Numbered from the stretch's first letter, positions 34,140-43,012 are shown. The stretch: DNA of 64,000 nt from JAHBVL01 sp963712055 (GCA_963712055.1 CAVQGN010000003.1:558001-622000), one strand, 5' to 3'. Notes: a model not told the origin generated them from the sequence alone. Numbers and translations are program-made.

Positions 34140-34440
34140 CATCGTTGAACATTGTGACGAACTCGCGGGATATCTCGAGGGGATGACAGTCGCCGAATTT
34201 CATAAGGATGGTGCCTATCAGCGCATGGTTGAGCGACTCATTTTCGTTCTTGGCGAGGCTGTCGTTCGGATTCGCGATGCCGATGAGGCCTACCTCAAGG
34301 AAATCCCCAGCTCTCGCCAGATTATTGGCATGAGAAATCGTTTGGCGCACGACTACGACACAATCAATGTAGACCTATTGTGGATGACGGCGACGCAGCA
34401 CGCGCCGACGTTCGTGCGTCAGCTGCGAGGTCGCAACTGA
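34108..34440 (+). CDS. hepT: HepT-like HEPN-domain ribonuclease toxin (DUF86)
   Basis: 110 residues of all-helical HEPN fold. The active motif is IIGMRNRLAHDYDTI, the R-x4-H-x-Y pattern of HepT RNases (the Tyr is the AMPylation site of MntA-HepT pairs). The gene overlaps the end of the MntA remnant by 32 bases, as in intact MntA/HepT loci. GGGAAA precedes the ATG. Toxins of this type cleave RNA and are silenced by the nucleotidyltransferase partner. The toxin looks intact here while the antitoxin frame is broken, so either the toxin is silent or the sequence has errors. Confidence 0.85.
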   Translation: MNPKIAQSLLDIVEHCDELAGYLEGMTVAEFHKDGAYQRMVERLIFVLGEAVVRIRDADEAYLKEIPSSRQIIGMRNRLAHDYDTINVDLLWMTATQHAPTFVRQLRGRN

Positions 34441-34762
34441 GCTTTCGGTGCCAAGGCCTGGAACTCGAGCTTCCTATCGTCTGTTGGGGTGATGATCTCA
34501 AATGGGATGCTGGCTGACGCCGCGGCCGCAACCTCGCTCGAAGGCTATCGTCGAAATCGGTTGCGGAGGAATGGCAATCGAGTCCTTCGTTCAAGGGGCG
34601 TCGCCAATACTTTGGAGCCACGCTGACGGACAAAGATGCCACGTCGTCGAACGTGAGGCCTTCCTCCGTCGACGAGCGACTTCTTGTCGGTGGCGTTTCA
34701 CAGCATGCTTATGATTGCCCTGCAATTGCGTTTGTCAATGAACTAGGTGTTTCGGAGTCCAA
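34441..34762. other. Intergenic, no recognised gene
   Basis: 322 bases between the HepT gene and the small membrane protein. Six-frame reading gives only short frames without any family resemblance. It may be further remnant of the mobile toxin-antitoxin locus. Confidence 0.4.
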
Positions 34763-34939
34763 ATGGGTTACATCTCACTGATTCTGATGATCACCGCCGC
34801 CGGGGTGCTCTGTGCGTATGTGCTCTACAACGCGGCGGAAAAGCATGACCGGCACCAGTGGCTGTGGGCGGCGATCGGGTTTTTCGGGAATGTCTTCGGG
34901 CTGATGGCGTTCCGGATCTTCGTCGGGAAGCTGACGTAG
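34763..34939 (+). CDS. Small membrane protein, 58 residues
   Basis: A short gene with two hydrophobic segments: GYISLILMITAAGVLCAYVL and WLWAAIGFFGNVFGLMAFRI, joined by a charged YNAAEKHDRHQ loop and closed by FVGKLT. The reading frame is clean and the amino-acid composition typical of single small membrane proteins in actinobacterial or Chloroflexota genomes. Ribosome site is weak (GGAGTCCAA just before ATG). Function unknown. Confidence 0.6.
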   Translation: MGYISLILMITAAGVLCAYVLYNAAEKHDRHQWLWAAIGFFGNVFGLMAFRIFVGKLT

Positions 34940-34993
34940 CACTGACCTCTTCGGCAACTGCCCCACCAGGTAGTCAGCCCTGATCCCAGCAGT

Positions 34994-35821
34994 CTACCGC
35001 CCGATCGGCTGGGCCATATAGAGGAGCGTGGTGAATCCGCGCTCGACCGTCCCGCCGAGTTCCTGGTCGACTGCTTGCCGGATCTCTGCGAACAGCTGGG
35101 CGCGTGTCGCTGGTTCGAGCACCTGATACCGGGAATAGGAATCAAAGAGCGCGATCAACGTTTCCGCGTCGTACTCCCGGGTGAAAGCGTAGCGACGCTC
35201 CTCGACCGGTCCAAACAGCCCCGATTCAGCGATCCGGTTGCCAGCCGGAATGGGCACATCGCCGATCGCCGGTGGATCGATATCGGCTATCACCAACTCC
35301 GGTGCCAGGCGCTCATAGATTCCCCCGGCGACCCGAGCGAAATCGTCGTTCCCGGGTATCGCGGCATTCCGATTCCACCAGAGCGCCACCCACCCCTCTG
35401 GCCTAAGCGCCGCCTGCAGTTTCCTATACCCCACCTCCGGATCAATCCAATGGAAGGCACTGGCGGCATAAATCAGGTCATAGGAGGCTGGTTCGAGTGT
35501 GGCATCTTCGAACTGTCCGACCGTAATCCTGGCGTTCGGGTAGTCAGACAGGTTTTCCCGCCAGCGTGTGGCCAGGTTCTCGCCGAGTTCCCAGGCGTCG
35601 ATCTGATATCCCTTTCGCGCAAACGGGAGGGTGGCATGACCGGTACCAGGTCCGACTTCGAGGAGGCGGGATCCGGGGACGATGGAGCTTCGTTCGATCA
35701 CATCGAGGAAGACCTGGTCTGGGTAACCGGGGCGTCCGCGATCGTAGTGGTCGGTCACCGCATCGAACGTGGTGCGGCGGTGGAGTCTTTCGTCCAAGGT
35801 GCCTTCTAGCGGTGTCGCCAT
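34994..35821 (-). CDS. SAM-dependent methyltransferase (class I)
   Basis: 275 residues. RTTFDAVTDHYDRGRPGYPDQV is the usual opening of class I methyltransferases of this branch. Motif I is RLLEVGPGTGHATLPFARKG, motif II/III lies in YDLIYAASAFHWIDPEVGY. The C-terminal half is variable and sets the substrate, which is unknown. Start at 35821 follows GCAGG; the ATG at 35836 has no ribosome site. Confidence 0.85.
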   Translation of the reverse strand: MATPLEGTLDERLHRRTTFDAVTDHYDRGRPGYPDQVFLDVIERSSIVPGSRLLEVGPGTGHATLPFARKGYQIDAWELGENLATRWRENLSDYPNARITVGQFEDATLEPASYDLIYAASAFHWIDPEVGYRKLQAALRPEGWVALWWNRNAAIPGNDDFARVAGGIYERLAPELVIADIDPPAIGDVPIPAGNRIAESGLFGPVEERRYAFTREYDAETLIALFDSYSRYQVLEPATRAQLFAEIRQAVDQELGGTVERGFTTLLYMAQPIGR

Positions 35822-35910
35822 TTGCCTGCAATCCATATAGAATGTCTACGTACCGATAAAAGAAACGTTCCCGTTTGCCGATGGTAACAGGATCGCGGAA
35901 GGAAGAGATG

Positions 35911-37347
35911 ATGCGGAACCGAGGAACACTTGCGCGGATCACGGCAGCGCTGGTTGTATTGCTGTCGATGATCGCGGTGATGTCAGGCGGAGCATCCGCT
36001 CAGGACACGTTGCCAGAACCTTCGACCACGATTCGCGTCATGCATGTGGCCGAGGGTGGACCGAACGCTGATATCTCGGTCGATGGAGAGGTCCGCTACA
36101 GTGGCCTTTCGTACGGCGAAGCAACCAATTACGATTCCGTTCCGCCGGGGGAACACACATTTCAGGTCGATTTTGCCGAAGACGCGGGTCTGGAACCCAT
36201 CAATGTGACCCAGACTGTTGAGCCTGGCAAAGCGGCTATTGTGCTGGTGGCCAATGGAGAGTCTGGTCCGGAGATTCGCTCCTACGAAGTCAATCTCGAT
36301 CGCACGTCAGATGGCACTGCCCGGGTCCGCCTGATCAATGCCACCGCGGATTCTGGAGACCTCGATGTCTATGGCGAATCTGATCGCTGGTTCAAGGACG
36401 TTGGAGACGGAAGCGCTTCGGATTACAAAGAAGTTGCCTACGGCCCTCGGGATGTTACCGTCCGCAACGACGATTCCGACCAACCGCTTGTCGACCTTCC
36501 TGCTGCCCAGCTCAATTGGGGCATGGTGTATGACATGGTCATGTTTGGAACCGTAGCTGATGGCACCATGCAAACGATCGTGCTGACCACCAGTGTGTCA
36601 CCCCGATGCACCCTCCTGATGGATCAGAAGGGCTTTCCGGGCGATGCCTGCCTCCGGATTGGCAATCTTGCCCCGGCTGGGCTACCGCTGGTCGATATCT
36701 ACTACAACAATGTCAGGATTCTCGAAAACGTCGGACTGGGCGAACGATTGAACTACGTCAGCGTTCCGGTCTTTGCTTACGACGTGCCGATCCACATTGT
36801 TCCTTCGGGGATGGGGACGGATTATTCATATACCTACCAGTATGTGTCGCTCCGCCCAGGTGAGGCTTACGACATGTTCATCGTCGGCTCGGCCAACAGC
36901 CCTAGCATCGTTGGTGGACGGGTAAACCTCACTCCGCCGCCGGTCGGCCAAGCGCGCTGGCGGTTGATGCATGGCTATCCGGAAGGCGCCAAGGTTGATG
37001 TACGCATCAAGGATGGACCAGTGATCTTCGCCGAGGTTGAATACAAGGACGTTACCGACGATGTCGTGCTCGATGCCGGCGACTACACGATCGAAGTTGT
37101 GGACCACGATAGCGGCGCCATACTCCTCGAACAGGCCGTATCGATCGAAGCGGGCATCGTGTATGACACGGTGGTTTCTTTCCAGGTTCAGCTTGATGTT
37201 GGCGAGAACCTTGCAACACCGGTGGCTGTCACCGGTTCGAATGCATTGATTGCGACCTTCGCCTCCCCAACCTTCCCGCGGGGAGGCATCCTGGTGCCGC
37301 AGCCTGTGGAGGAAAATCCTGCGACGGACGAAGAAACGGCTGCCTAG
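35911..37347 (+). CDS. Secreted DUF4397-type repeat protein
   Basis: About 478 residues. Signal peptide ITAALVVLLSMIAVMSGGAS with cleavage near ASAQD. Three or more repeats of the DUF4397 type: IRVMHVAEGGPNADISVDGE, VRLINATADSGDLDVYGE, CLRIGNLAPAGLPLVDIYY and WRLMHGYPEGAKVDVRI, each a beta-sandwich of about 110 residues with the G-x-x-D-x-x-V pattern. Such proteins are secreted and can be envelope-associated; the ligand is unknown. AAGGA before the double ATG supports the start. A hairpin follows the stop. Confidence 0.85.
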   Translation: MRNRGTLARITAALVVLLSMIAVMSGGASAQDTLPEPSTTIRVMHVAEGGPNADISVDGEVRYSGLSYGEATNYDSVPPGEHTFQVDFAEDAGLEPINVTQTVEPGKAAIVLVANGESGPEIRSYEVNLDRTSDGTARVRLINATADSGDLDVYGESDRWFKDVGDGSASDYKEVAYGPRDVTVRNDDSDQPLVDLPAAQLNWGMVYDMVMFGTVADGTMQTIVLTTSVSPRCTLLMDQKGFPGDACLRIGNLAPAGLPLVDIYYNNVRILENVGLGERLNYVSVPVFAYDVPIHIVPSGMGTDYSYTYQYVSLRPGEAYDMFIVGSANSPSIVGGRVNLTPPPVGQARWRLMHGYPEGAKVDVRIKDGPVIFAEVEYKDVTDDVVLDAGDYTIEVVDHDSGAILLEQAVSIEAGIVYDTVVSFQVQLDVGENLATPVAVTGSNALIATFASPTFPRGGILVPQPVEENPATDEETAA

Positions 37348-37376
37348 CGTTTATACTTGTTGAAGACCCGTAGCGC

Positions 37377-37415
37377 GCGACCCCGTGATCACGATTTGCG
37401 GGGTTGTCGTGTTTC
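37377..37415 (+). terminator. Hairpin after the DUF4397 gene
   Basis: ACCCCG at 37380-37385 pairs with CGGGGT at 37399-37404, extended outward by G-T and C-G pairs, with a 13-base loop. TCGTGTTTCTTCC follows, a weak T-rich tail. It lies 30 bases after the stop of the DUF4397 gene. Confidence 0.45.
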
Positions 37416-37537
37416 TTCCGCGCACCGACTCGGAACCCCGCTGAAACGAGGCTGGTCCGCTAGAATGGTTTACCAGCAGACAAGTTCGGGATGGCGTGCT
37501 CGAAATGGCGAGACGTCAGGATGAGGAGGAGATTGAC

Positions 37538-38263
37538 GTGAAGCGACTGTTCGCAAGTGGGTTGCTTCTGGCGGCGCTGATGATGGGATTGTCGACTGGA
37601 TTGGTCGGTGCCCAGGATGCCACGCCAGTTGCAGCTGATGAACCTGCAGCAACACCAGTAGCCGCTGTTCCGGTGACGCTTGGCGCCTGGGCGGTCGGCG
37701 ACCAAGTGAGCCCGATTTCCGAGCAGTGCACCGCTCCGGCAGCCTCGACCGATGAAACCGCTGACCAGTTGGCGGCGCTCGATCCTCGGCCAGAGCCTGC
37801 GTTGACCGACAACGGGTTGATCGCGATTCCCGCCGTTGGACCGGCTGATCAGCCGGCCATCACTGGTGTCCTGACCACGCTGACCCAGTTCTGGGCCTGC
37901 AACAACGCAGGAAATCGACCAGCGCTCGTGTCAGTATTCACTCCCCAGGGCATTGCTGATCTCTATGGATTCAATCTCGAACTCGAAGATGCCGAACTGC
38001 GTGCACTCGTTGCCGCAGCGCTAACCCCGGGTGAACCACGTCCAGAAGAAGAAGTGTCCGGGATCGACGGCATCACGTCGATCGTCTTGCTCGAAGATGG
38101 TCGCATCGCGGCGCTGGTGGTCAATACCGATCCCCGGATTGCCGGTGGAGATCAGGTCACGGATCTGGTGATCTTCGTGCAACAGGATGGCGCCTATCTG
38201 ATCGATGAGTTCATTGGCGATCCGTTCGACCAGACACCCGGCTATGGCCACGAAATAGCCTAG
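37538..38263 (+). CDS. Secreted protein of unknown function (NTF2-like candidate)
   Basis: About 241 residues from the GTG at 37538, which has an AGGAGG 6-9 bases upstream. Signal peptide VKRLFASGLLLAALMMGLST, cleaved near VGAQDA. A short Thr/Pro/Ala-rich linker follows, then LTQFWACNNAGNRPALVSVFTPQGI, a pattern seen in NTF2-like/SnoaL folds, and FVQQDGAYLIDEFIG at the end. No catalytic motif is evident. A strong hairpin ends the transcript. Confidence 0.75.
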   Translation: MKRLFASGLLLAALMMGLSTGLVGAQDATPVAADEPAATPVAAVPVTLGAWAVGDQVSPISEQCTAPAASTDETADQLAALDPRPEPALTDNGLIAIPAVGPADQPAITGVLTTLTQFWACNNAGNRPALVSVFTPQGIADLYGFNLELEDAELRALVAAALTPGEPRPEEEVSGIDGITSIVLLEDGRIAALVVNTDPRIAGGDQVTDLVIFVQQDGAYLIDEFIGDPFDQTPGYGHEIA

Positions 38264-38284
38264 TCGACGTTTCGTGCCAATAGA

Positions 38285-38316
38285 AAGCCCTGCTTCCCCA
38301 ACCGGAAGCAGGGCTT
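38285..38316. terminator. Strong bidirectional hairpin terminator
   Basis: Perfect 13-base stem (AAGCCCTGCTTCC with GGAAGCAGGGCTT) and 6-base loop, between convergent genes ending at 38263 and 38342. It probably terminates both transcripts. T-runs are short. Confidence 0.8.
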
Positions 38317-38341
38317 CTTGCTGTCCCGTTCCGTTTACCGA

Positions 38342-39061
38342 CTAGCCCGTTTCAAGATTGAGGGCAAATTCATTGGGCAGACCGGGAGTTGCGCGTATCG
38401 CATCGGCCATCGATGCGATGTCGTAGTCCACCCGGTGCAGGTCAACAGTCAGGCCACCGTGCTCGTCGACCGTGAGCATGACCCAGGCCGCCCTCGGATC
38501 ACCATCTTTGGGTTTGCCGACGCTCCCAGCATTGACAAAGAGAACGCCCCCAATCGCCCGGTTCCAGGGTTTGTGGGTATGCCCGAAAAGCAGCACATCA
38601 GCATCAACGCGTTCGGCAATTCGCTCGAGTGAAGCCGGATCACGGTCTTCGAACAGATATTCGTTCATTTTGCGCGGACTGCCATGTACGAGCAGGAGTT
38701 TGCGGCCATGGGCATCGATCGTCAGCGATGGATTGAGTGACCGCAAAAACGCCTTGTTTTCCGTTGAGGTGGTGGCTCTGGTCCAGGCAAGCGATTGCTG
38801 GCCCCGCGCTTCCTCTTCCGCAGATCGATAGGCGCAGCCGCAGTCGTCGCGGTCGAACCCAACCCCATCATCGTAATTCCCCATGACCGTTGGAATACCC
38901 CGGGTTTGGATCAGCGAAGTGACCTCATTCGGACAGGGACCGTATCCGACGAGATCGCCAAGACAGAAAACGCTGTCTGGACTGGCAGCGTCAATTGCTG
39001 CCAAGACGGCTTCGGTGGCGGCCAGATTGCCGTGGAGATCGGACAGAATGGCTATCTTCAT
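38342..39061 (-). CDS. Metallophosphoesterase (YfcE/MJ0936-like)
   Basis: 239 residues. The calcineurin-like metal-site motifs are present: D-x-H in AILSDLHGNLAA, GD in FCLGDLVGYGP, GNYDD, then LLVHGSPRKMNEY and FGHTHKPW. It belongs to the phosphodiesterase-like group (PF12850). The start at 39061 overlaps the upstream aquaporin gene by 4 bases (ATGA), so the two are coupled. Substrate unknown. Confidence 0.9.
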   Translation of the reverse strand: MKIAILSDLHGNLAATEAVLAAIDAASPDSVFCLGDLVGYGPCPNEVTSLIQTRGIPTVMGNYDDGVGFDRDDCGCAYRSAEEEARGQQSLAWTRATTSTENKAFLRSLNPSLTIDAHGRKLLLVHGSPRKMNEYLFEDRDPASLERIAERVDADVLLFGHTHKPWNRAIGGVLFVNAGSVGKPKDGDPRAAWVMLTVDEHGGLTVDLHRVDYDIASMADAIRATPGLPNEFALNLETG

Positions 39062-39771
39062 GATGCATCTTCCTTGGACGAGCGTACTGCCGGGGGATCG
39101 GTTATGCGCAGATGTGACATCGGCGACGCCATGTCTCCGCGGATGAACTGATAGGCCAATCCTCCAAGAACAGCGCCTATCACCGGTGCGATCAGATAGA
39201 CCCACTGGGCGTTCCAGGTGGAGGAAACGAGTGCTGGACCCAGAGACCGGGCAGGGTTCATCGACGCACCGGAGATCGGACCACCAAACATGGCACAGAG
39301 TCCAACGGTTCCGCCAATAGCAATCGCCGCTGCTTGGCCAACAGCGCGCACATCAGTCGCAACGGCCATGATCACGAACATCACCATGAAGGTGAGGATG
39401 ATCTCGAGCAGAAACGATTGCCACGCGGAACCTCGCGGTACGGTGGCACCGAGATTGGCGGTGTTTCCAAACAAGACCCGGAGCGCCAAGGCCGCCGAGA
39501 TGGCGCCCACGAGTTGGCCAGCCCAGTAACCGATTGCGCGTTCAAACGGAAGGTGACGAGTCAGGGCAAAGGTGAGCGTCACCGCCGGATTGAGATGAGC
39601 GCCGGAGATATGGCCGGTCGCATAGATCATGACCATGATCACGAGACCGAAACTGATCGCGATGCCAAGATGGCTGATCGTCCCGCCTGTTTCGGCGTCG
39701 ATGACGATGGCGCCACATCCAGCAAAGACCAGCGCGAACGTGCCGATGAATTCTGCGACAACCCGGTGCAT
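39058..39771 (-). CDS. MIP-family aquaporin / glycerol channel
   Basis: 237 residues, six helices and two half-helices. Both NPA boxes are intact: SGAHLNPAVTL and SGASMNPARSLGPA, with the Arg of the selectivity filter after the second. EFIGTFALVFAGCGAIV is the standard N-terminus. The residues visible do not allow a firm choice between water and glycerol. GAGGACG precedes the ATG. A palindrome-containing promoter candidate lies just upstream. Confidence 0.92.
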   Translation of the reverse strand: MHRVVAEFIGTFALVFAGCGAIVIDAETGGTISHLGIAISFGLVIMVMIYATGHISGAHLNPAVTLTFALTRHLPFERAIGYWAGQLVGAISAALALRVLFGNTANLGATVPRGSAWQSFLLEIILTFMVMFVIMAVATDVRAVGQAAAIAIGGTVGLCAMFGGPISGASMNPARSLGPALVSSTWNAQWVYLIAPVIGAVLGGLAYQFIRGDMASPMSHLRITDPPAVRSSKEDAS

Positions 39772-39793
39772 TCGTCCTCGTGTTCTCGTGACA

Positions 39794-39825
39794 AGATATA
39801 GAGATACATCTATCTATTAGTGTAA
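39794..39825 (-). promoter_or_regulatory. Promoter candidate with overlapping dyad upstream of aquaporin gene
   Basis: On the minus strand TTACAC (39825-39820), a 17-base spacer and TCTATA (39802-39797) resemble a sigma-70 promoter. An imperfect dyad (AGATATAGA and TCTATCT, 39794-39815) covers the spacer and -10, a good place for a repressor. No known regulator is inferred. Confidence 0.35.
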
Positions 39826-39867
39826 GAAGAAACCGCCAGCGTGATCGTTAACGTCTTGTAAAGCGGT

Positions 39868-40395
39868 TCAGCGAGGAGAATGGATGTCTGGAAATTGCCC
39901 GGTCATCGTTGTCAGTGCCTGTTCGAGTTCGTCAGATCGCTGGCTGCCAATCAGAATGCGATCGCCGGTGGTCAGAACAAGTTGCACCCCTCTGTTTCCG
40001 CTCATGTTGTAGGCGCGGTTCCCGCCAAATCCACGCAATCCCCAGCCGCCATATTCGCGAATCGGCGAGTAGGTGCGAGCAGCAAAGGAGGCAATCTCCT
40101 CTGGCTTGAACGTGCGATTGGTGAAGGGCAACAGCTTCACGTGCAGCGCGGTATCCGTCACAATCGTTTCCAGATGCATCCACCAGAAGAACAGAGGCAA
40201 TCCGACACCGGTCAGCAACCAGAGCACGATCACGCCCCAATCGCTCATCGGATTGTCACCGACAGGTTTGCCCCGAAAGATCTGCTGAATCAGAGTCAAC
40301 CAGCCGAGGGAAGCGATCCCGCCGATGATGATCAGCAGCCAGCGTTGACTCAAACGTTGTGTTTCCCGGAAGAGTTCCACGCGAGTCGTTTCCAC
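39868..40395 (-). CDS. DUF6141-like membrane protein with bacterial PH-type domain
   Basis: 175 residues. Two membrane helices (WLLIIIGGIASLGWLTLI and WGVIVLWLLTGVGLPLFFWW) are followed by a beta-rich cytoplasmic part: FKPEEIASFAARTYSPI, NMSGNRGVQLVLTTGDRILIGS and QRSDELEQAL, which has the pattern of PH-like membrane proteins (assigned from memory to DUF6141). Role unknown. The stop of the lipoate ligase gene is adjacent. Confidence 0.7.
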   Translation of the reverse strand: METTRVELFRETQRLSQRWLLIIIGGIASLGWLTLIQQIFRGKPVGDNPMSDWGVIVLWLLTGVGLPLFFWWMHLETIVTDTALHVKLLPFTNRTFKPEEIASFAARTYSPIREYGGWGLRGFGGNRAYNMSGNRGVQLVLTTGDRILIGSQRSDELEQALTTMTGQFPDIHSPR

Positions 40396-41211
40396 TCAGG
40401 GCAGCGTATAGATCCAATCGTTGCTGCTAAACCGGGTTTCCGCCAAACGTGCGGCTTCGTCGAGTTCTTCTGAGGTCACGGCGCTGTCGGTCAATCCATA
40501 GGCTTCTCGGAAATGAGCGACAAGATGATCGATGATCTCAGCGCGGGTCAGATCGGTTTGCTGCGACAGCGGCTCGACGCGTTTGTCGGCGGAGCGGATT
40601 CCCTTGTCGCTCAATTTTTCCTGGCCGATTCGAAGCACTTCCAGCATCAGGGGGATATTCATCTGATAGGCCATCGTGGTGTGGTGCAGCACCGCACCGG
40701 CCCGACGCGCCTGGGCGGCGCCACCGATCTTGCCACCAGTCGAGGTAATGTCATTCAGTGGCTGATACCAGGCGTCGATGCCGAGATCACGCAACGCAGC
40801 GATCACCCAGGCATCGAAAAAGGCGTACGAATCGGCGAAGGAACGTCCCGAAACGAGGCTCCCCGGGGCATAAATCGAATAGGTGATCGCTCCTTCAGGT
40901 TCGATAAACATGGCACCACCGCCAGAGATCCGGCGGACGATCTGGACGCCATTTGACGCTGCCGCTTCGGGATAGACCTCGTTGCGCACCGATTGAAATC
41001 GACCAAGAACGATGCAACGGTCGGTCCACCCCCAGATTCGCAGCGTGGGCTGGCGTTCTCCACGGCCAACCCGCTTGGTCAGGACTTCGTCCAGCGCCAT
41101 GTTCATCGTCGGCGTGTGTGGTGTTGCTGGTATGAGTTGCCAGTCGTAGCCGCGCCAGCGTTCCGCTGCGAGCGGAGCCATCGCGGGACGATCTGTTGAA
41201 TCTACGACCAT
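40396..41211 (-). CDS. lplA: Lipoate-protein ligase, large (catalytic) part
   Basis: About 271 residues from the ATG at 41211. The biotin/lipoate ligase fold is shown by ERQPTLRIWGWTDRCIVLGRFQ, RRISGGGAMFIEPEGAITYSI (RRxxGGG lipoyl-AMP site) and TSTGGKIGGAAQARRAGAVLHH, which carries the catalytic Lys. It activates lipoate and attaches it to lipoyl domains of dehydrogenase complexes. The C-terminal accessory domain of ordinary LplA is not present and is encoded by the preceding small gene, with which it overlaps by about 10 bases. An alternative start is 41181. Confidence 0.88.
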   Translation of the reverse strand: MVVDSTDRPAMAPLAAERWRGYDWQLIPATPHTPTMNMALDEVLTKRVGRGERQPTLRIWGWTDRCIVLGRFQSVRNEVYPEAAASNGVQIVRRISGGGAMFIEPEGAITYSIYAPGSLVSGRSFADSYAFFDAWVIAALRDLGIDAWYQPLNDITSTGGKIGGAAQARRAGAVLHHTTMAYQMNIPLMLEVLRIGQEKLSDKGIRSADKRVEPLSQQTDLTRAEIIDHLVAHFREAYGLTDSAVTSEELDEAARLAETRFSSNDWIYTLP

Positions 41212-41528
41212 CCCCGGTCCCCGCCACCACTCTGATGCTGCGATTCGAGCGCTCGCCGAACTGCGGTCACCAGCGCTTCGGGCGAAGCACCCATCCATTC
41301 GGTTCCTGGTGGAATCGCTGCTGATACCCGGTTGGTCAAGTCGGCGTCAGAGGCATTGGCAGGAGCACCTTCAAGCGACGCGGTAATGGCGGCAAACGCC
41401 TCTTCCGGGTCGAGAAAGAAATCACCATGGACTTTGACATCGCACAGGCAATCATCCACGATGGCAAAGTCAACCGCAACCAATTTGCCGCCAGGTGTTT
41501 TGAATTGCCCGTGAAGTGGGGCTGTCAT
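41202..41528 (-). CDS. Lipoate-protein ligase small subunit (LplB-like accessory domain)
   Basis: 108 residues. APLHGQFKTPGGKLVAVDFA and VKVHGDFFLDPEEAFAAITAS match the C-terminal accessory domain of LplA (beta strands then GDFF-PEE). In some archaea this domain is a separate protein, LplB, needed for the adenylation step with LplA. Its gene overlaps the flavoprotein gene upstream by 4 bases (ATGA) and the catalytic part downstream. The long frame from 41765 is a read-through of the neighbouring gene. Confidence 0.8.
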   Translation of the reverse strand: MTAPLHGQFKTPGGKLVAVDFAIVDDCLCDVKVHGDFFLDPEEAFAAITASLEGAPANASDADLTNRVSAAIPPGTEWMGASPEALVTAVRRALESQHQSGGGDRGWS

Positions 41529-42871
41529 GAAGTCTCCTCTGTTTGGTGACCGGCGTGAGCAAGTCGATGCGTGACGTCCGCCGCTGCAAGCTTGGCGGCG
41601 GTGAGACCGCTGAAAACGGCGCCATTGACTGATGAATCTCGGGTGTAATCGCCGGCAAGTAGCAGACCGGGGCGGTTCGTGCGATTCGTTGGCAGTTTGC
41701 TGGCATACCCGGGAGGTTGCGCAAACTGCGAAAACGGAACGCGAACGGTTGACACGGGCGTCCATGCTTCGATCGGGTGCCCGAAAATCCGGGCAGTTTC
41801 GGCGCGAGCCATCTGGGTGAGAGCGGGTTCGGAGAGATCCGCAATCCGTGGATGATCGAGAAGAACGGCAGAAACCAGATGGCGGCCCGTAGGTGCGTAC
41901 GACGGAGCCACACTTGACAACGGCGCGATATGGTTGACACCGTGATCAGCAGCGGCATTAAGGAGTAAACAGGAACCGAGCCCAGGTTCACGGTCACCGG
42001 CCAGATAGACGGTGGTGCAACCGAGACCTTGGCTGGGAATCGATTCAATTCCGGTCAGGTCGCGAGCAGCCAGCGGATCTGTTGCGATGATGACAGTATC
42101 TGCCGCGATTGGCTCTGCCTCGGTTCGAACACCGGAGACCCGACCGTTTTCCTCGATCAGACTCGTGGCGCGGACACCATAGGTGATGGCATCTGTCGGG
42201 AGCTTTGCTACCAAAGCGTCCGGAAGCGCCTGAACACCAGAAGCCGGTAGAATAGCGTTCCCTTCCAGGAACATCTTCAGTGTAAAAAGAAGCTGACCGG
42301 CGTTGCCGCTGAGAGAGCGATCGAGAGAGATGCCACCCCAGAACGGTTTGGCGAAACCCTCGATAAATCGATCACTGAATCCTTCGGCTTGCAGGAATTC
42401 GAGTGCGGTTCCGGAGGCATTCGGCGCCATAGTGGCATCGGTAGCGCTGGCCCATTTGGCGAGACGACAGGACAGCGCGAGTTTCGCCAACCGGGTCTTA
42501 TCGCTGAACGCTCCGAGGTTAGCATCAAAAGCATCACGAATCGACCCGGGATTGCTAAGTGGATTGCTTACCGAAATCGTGCGGGTGCCATCCCAGATTG
42601 CCGCGCCACGAGCGAAGCGATGCGGAGCGAGCGCGTCGATCTCCACCAGCCCGGCGAAAGCAGGATAGGCATCAAGGATGACCTGAAAACCGCGATCGAG
42701 GAGATAGCCATCGCGATGGCGGTCGGTTCGGACTCGTCCACCCGGTCTATCCCCTGCTTCAATGATCCGGAAAGGAATCTTTCGGGCGGTCAGTTCTACG
42801 CCGCAGGCCAGACCGGCGAGACCGGCTCCGACGATCAGAACCGGTGCTATTGGCGATGAATTGGTCAACAT
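41525..42871 (-). CDS. NAD(P)/FAD-dependent amine oxidase-like flavoprotein
   Basis: About 448 residues. Dinucleotide-binding start VLIVGAGLAGLACGVELTAR and the GG-R motif GDRPGGRVRTD bind FAD. GFQVILDAYPA and FAKPFWGGISLD are common in phytoene desaturase and protoporphyrinogen oxidase-like enzymes; the C-terminal LLLAGDYTRDSSVNGAVFSG closes the FAD site. Substrate unknown. ACGAGG lies 12 bases before the ATG at 42871. It starts a run of three overlapping genes with the two lipoate ligase parts. Confidence 0.85.
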   Translation of the reverse strand: MLTNSSPIAPVLIVGAGLAGLACGVELTARKIPFRIIEAGDRPGGRVRTDRHRDGYLLDRGFQVILDAYPAFAGLVEIDALAPHRFARGAAIWDGTRTISVSNPLSNPGSIRDAFDANLGAFSDKTRLAKLALSCRLAKWASATDATMAPNASGTALEFLQAEGFSDRFIEGFAKPFWGGISLDRSLSGNAGQLLFTLKMFLEGNAILPASGVQALPDALVAKLPTDAITYGVRATSLIEENGRVSGVRTEAEPIAADTVIIATDPLAARDLTGIESIPSQGLGCTTVYLAGDREPGLGSCLLLNAAADHGVNHIAPLSSVAPSYAPTGRHLVSAVLLDHPRIADLSEPALTQMARAETARIFGHPIEAWTPVSTVRVPFSQFAQPPGYASKLPTNRTNRPGLLLAGDYTRDSSVNGAVFSGLTAAKLAAADVTHRLAHAGHQTEETS

Positions 42872-42968
42872 GACTTCGAATGCCTCGTGACGTGAGCGGG
42901 ACGATTTCGTCTGCCGCAATCCTACCCAAGTATGTCAGACAGGACCACCATGACTGGGCCCATCGAAT

Positions 42969-43012
42969 TGTGCTACTTGCACAGTTACGCATTGTGCGCT
43001 CTTTCACAATGC
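42969..43012 (+). promoter_or_regulatory. Two dyads upstream of glnA, possible nitrogen-control operator
   Basis: First dyad: TGTGC (42969-42973), 5 bases, GCACA (42979-42983). Second dyad: GCATTGTG (42989-42996), 8 bases, CACAATGC (43005-43012), perfect. TGTGC recurs at 42993-42997 between them. Their site about 120-160 bases before the glutamine synthetase start fits an operator. No match to a known regulator consensus is claimed. Confidence 0.45.
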
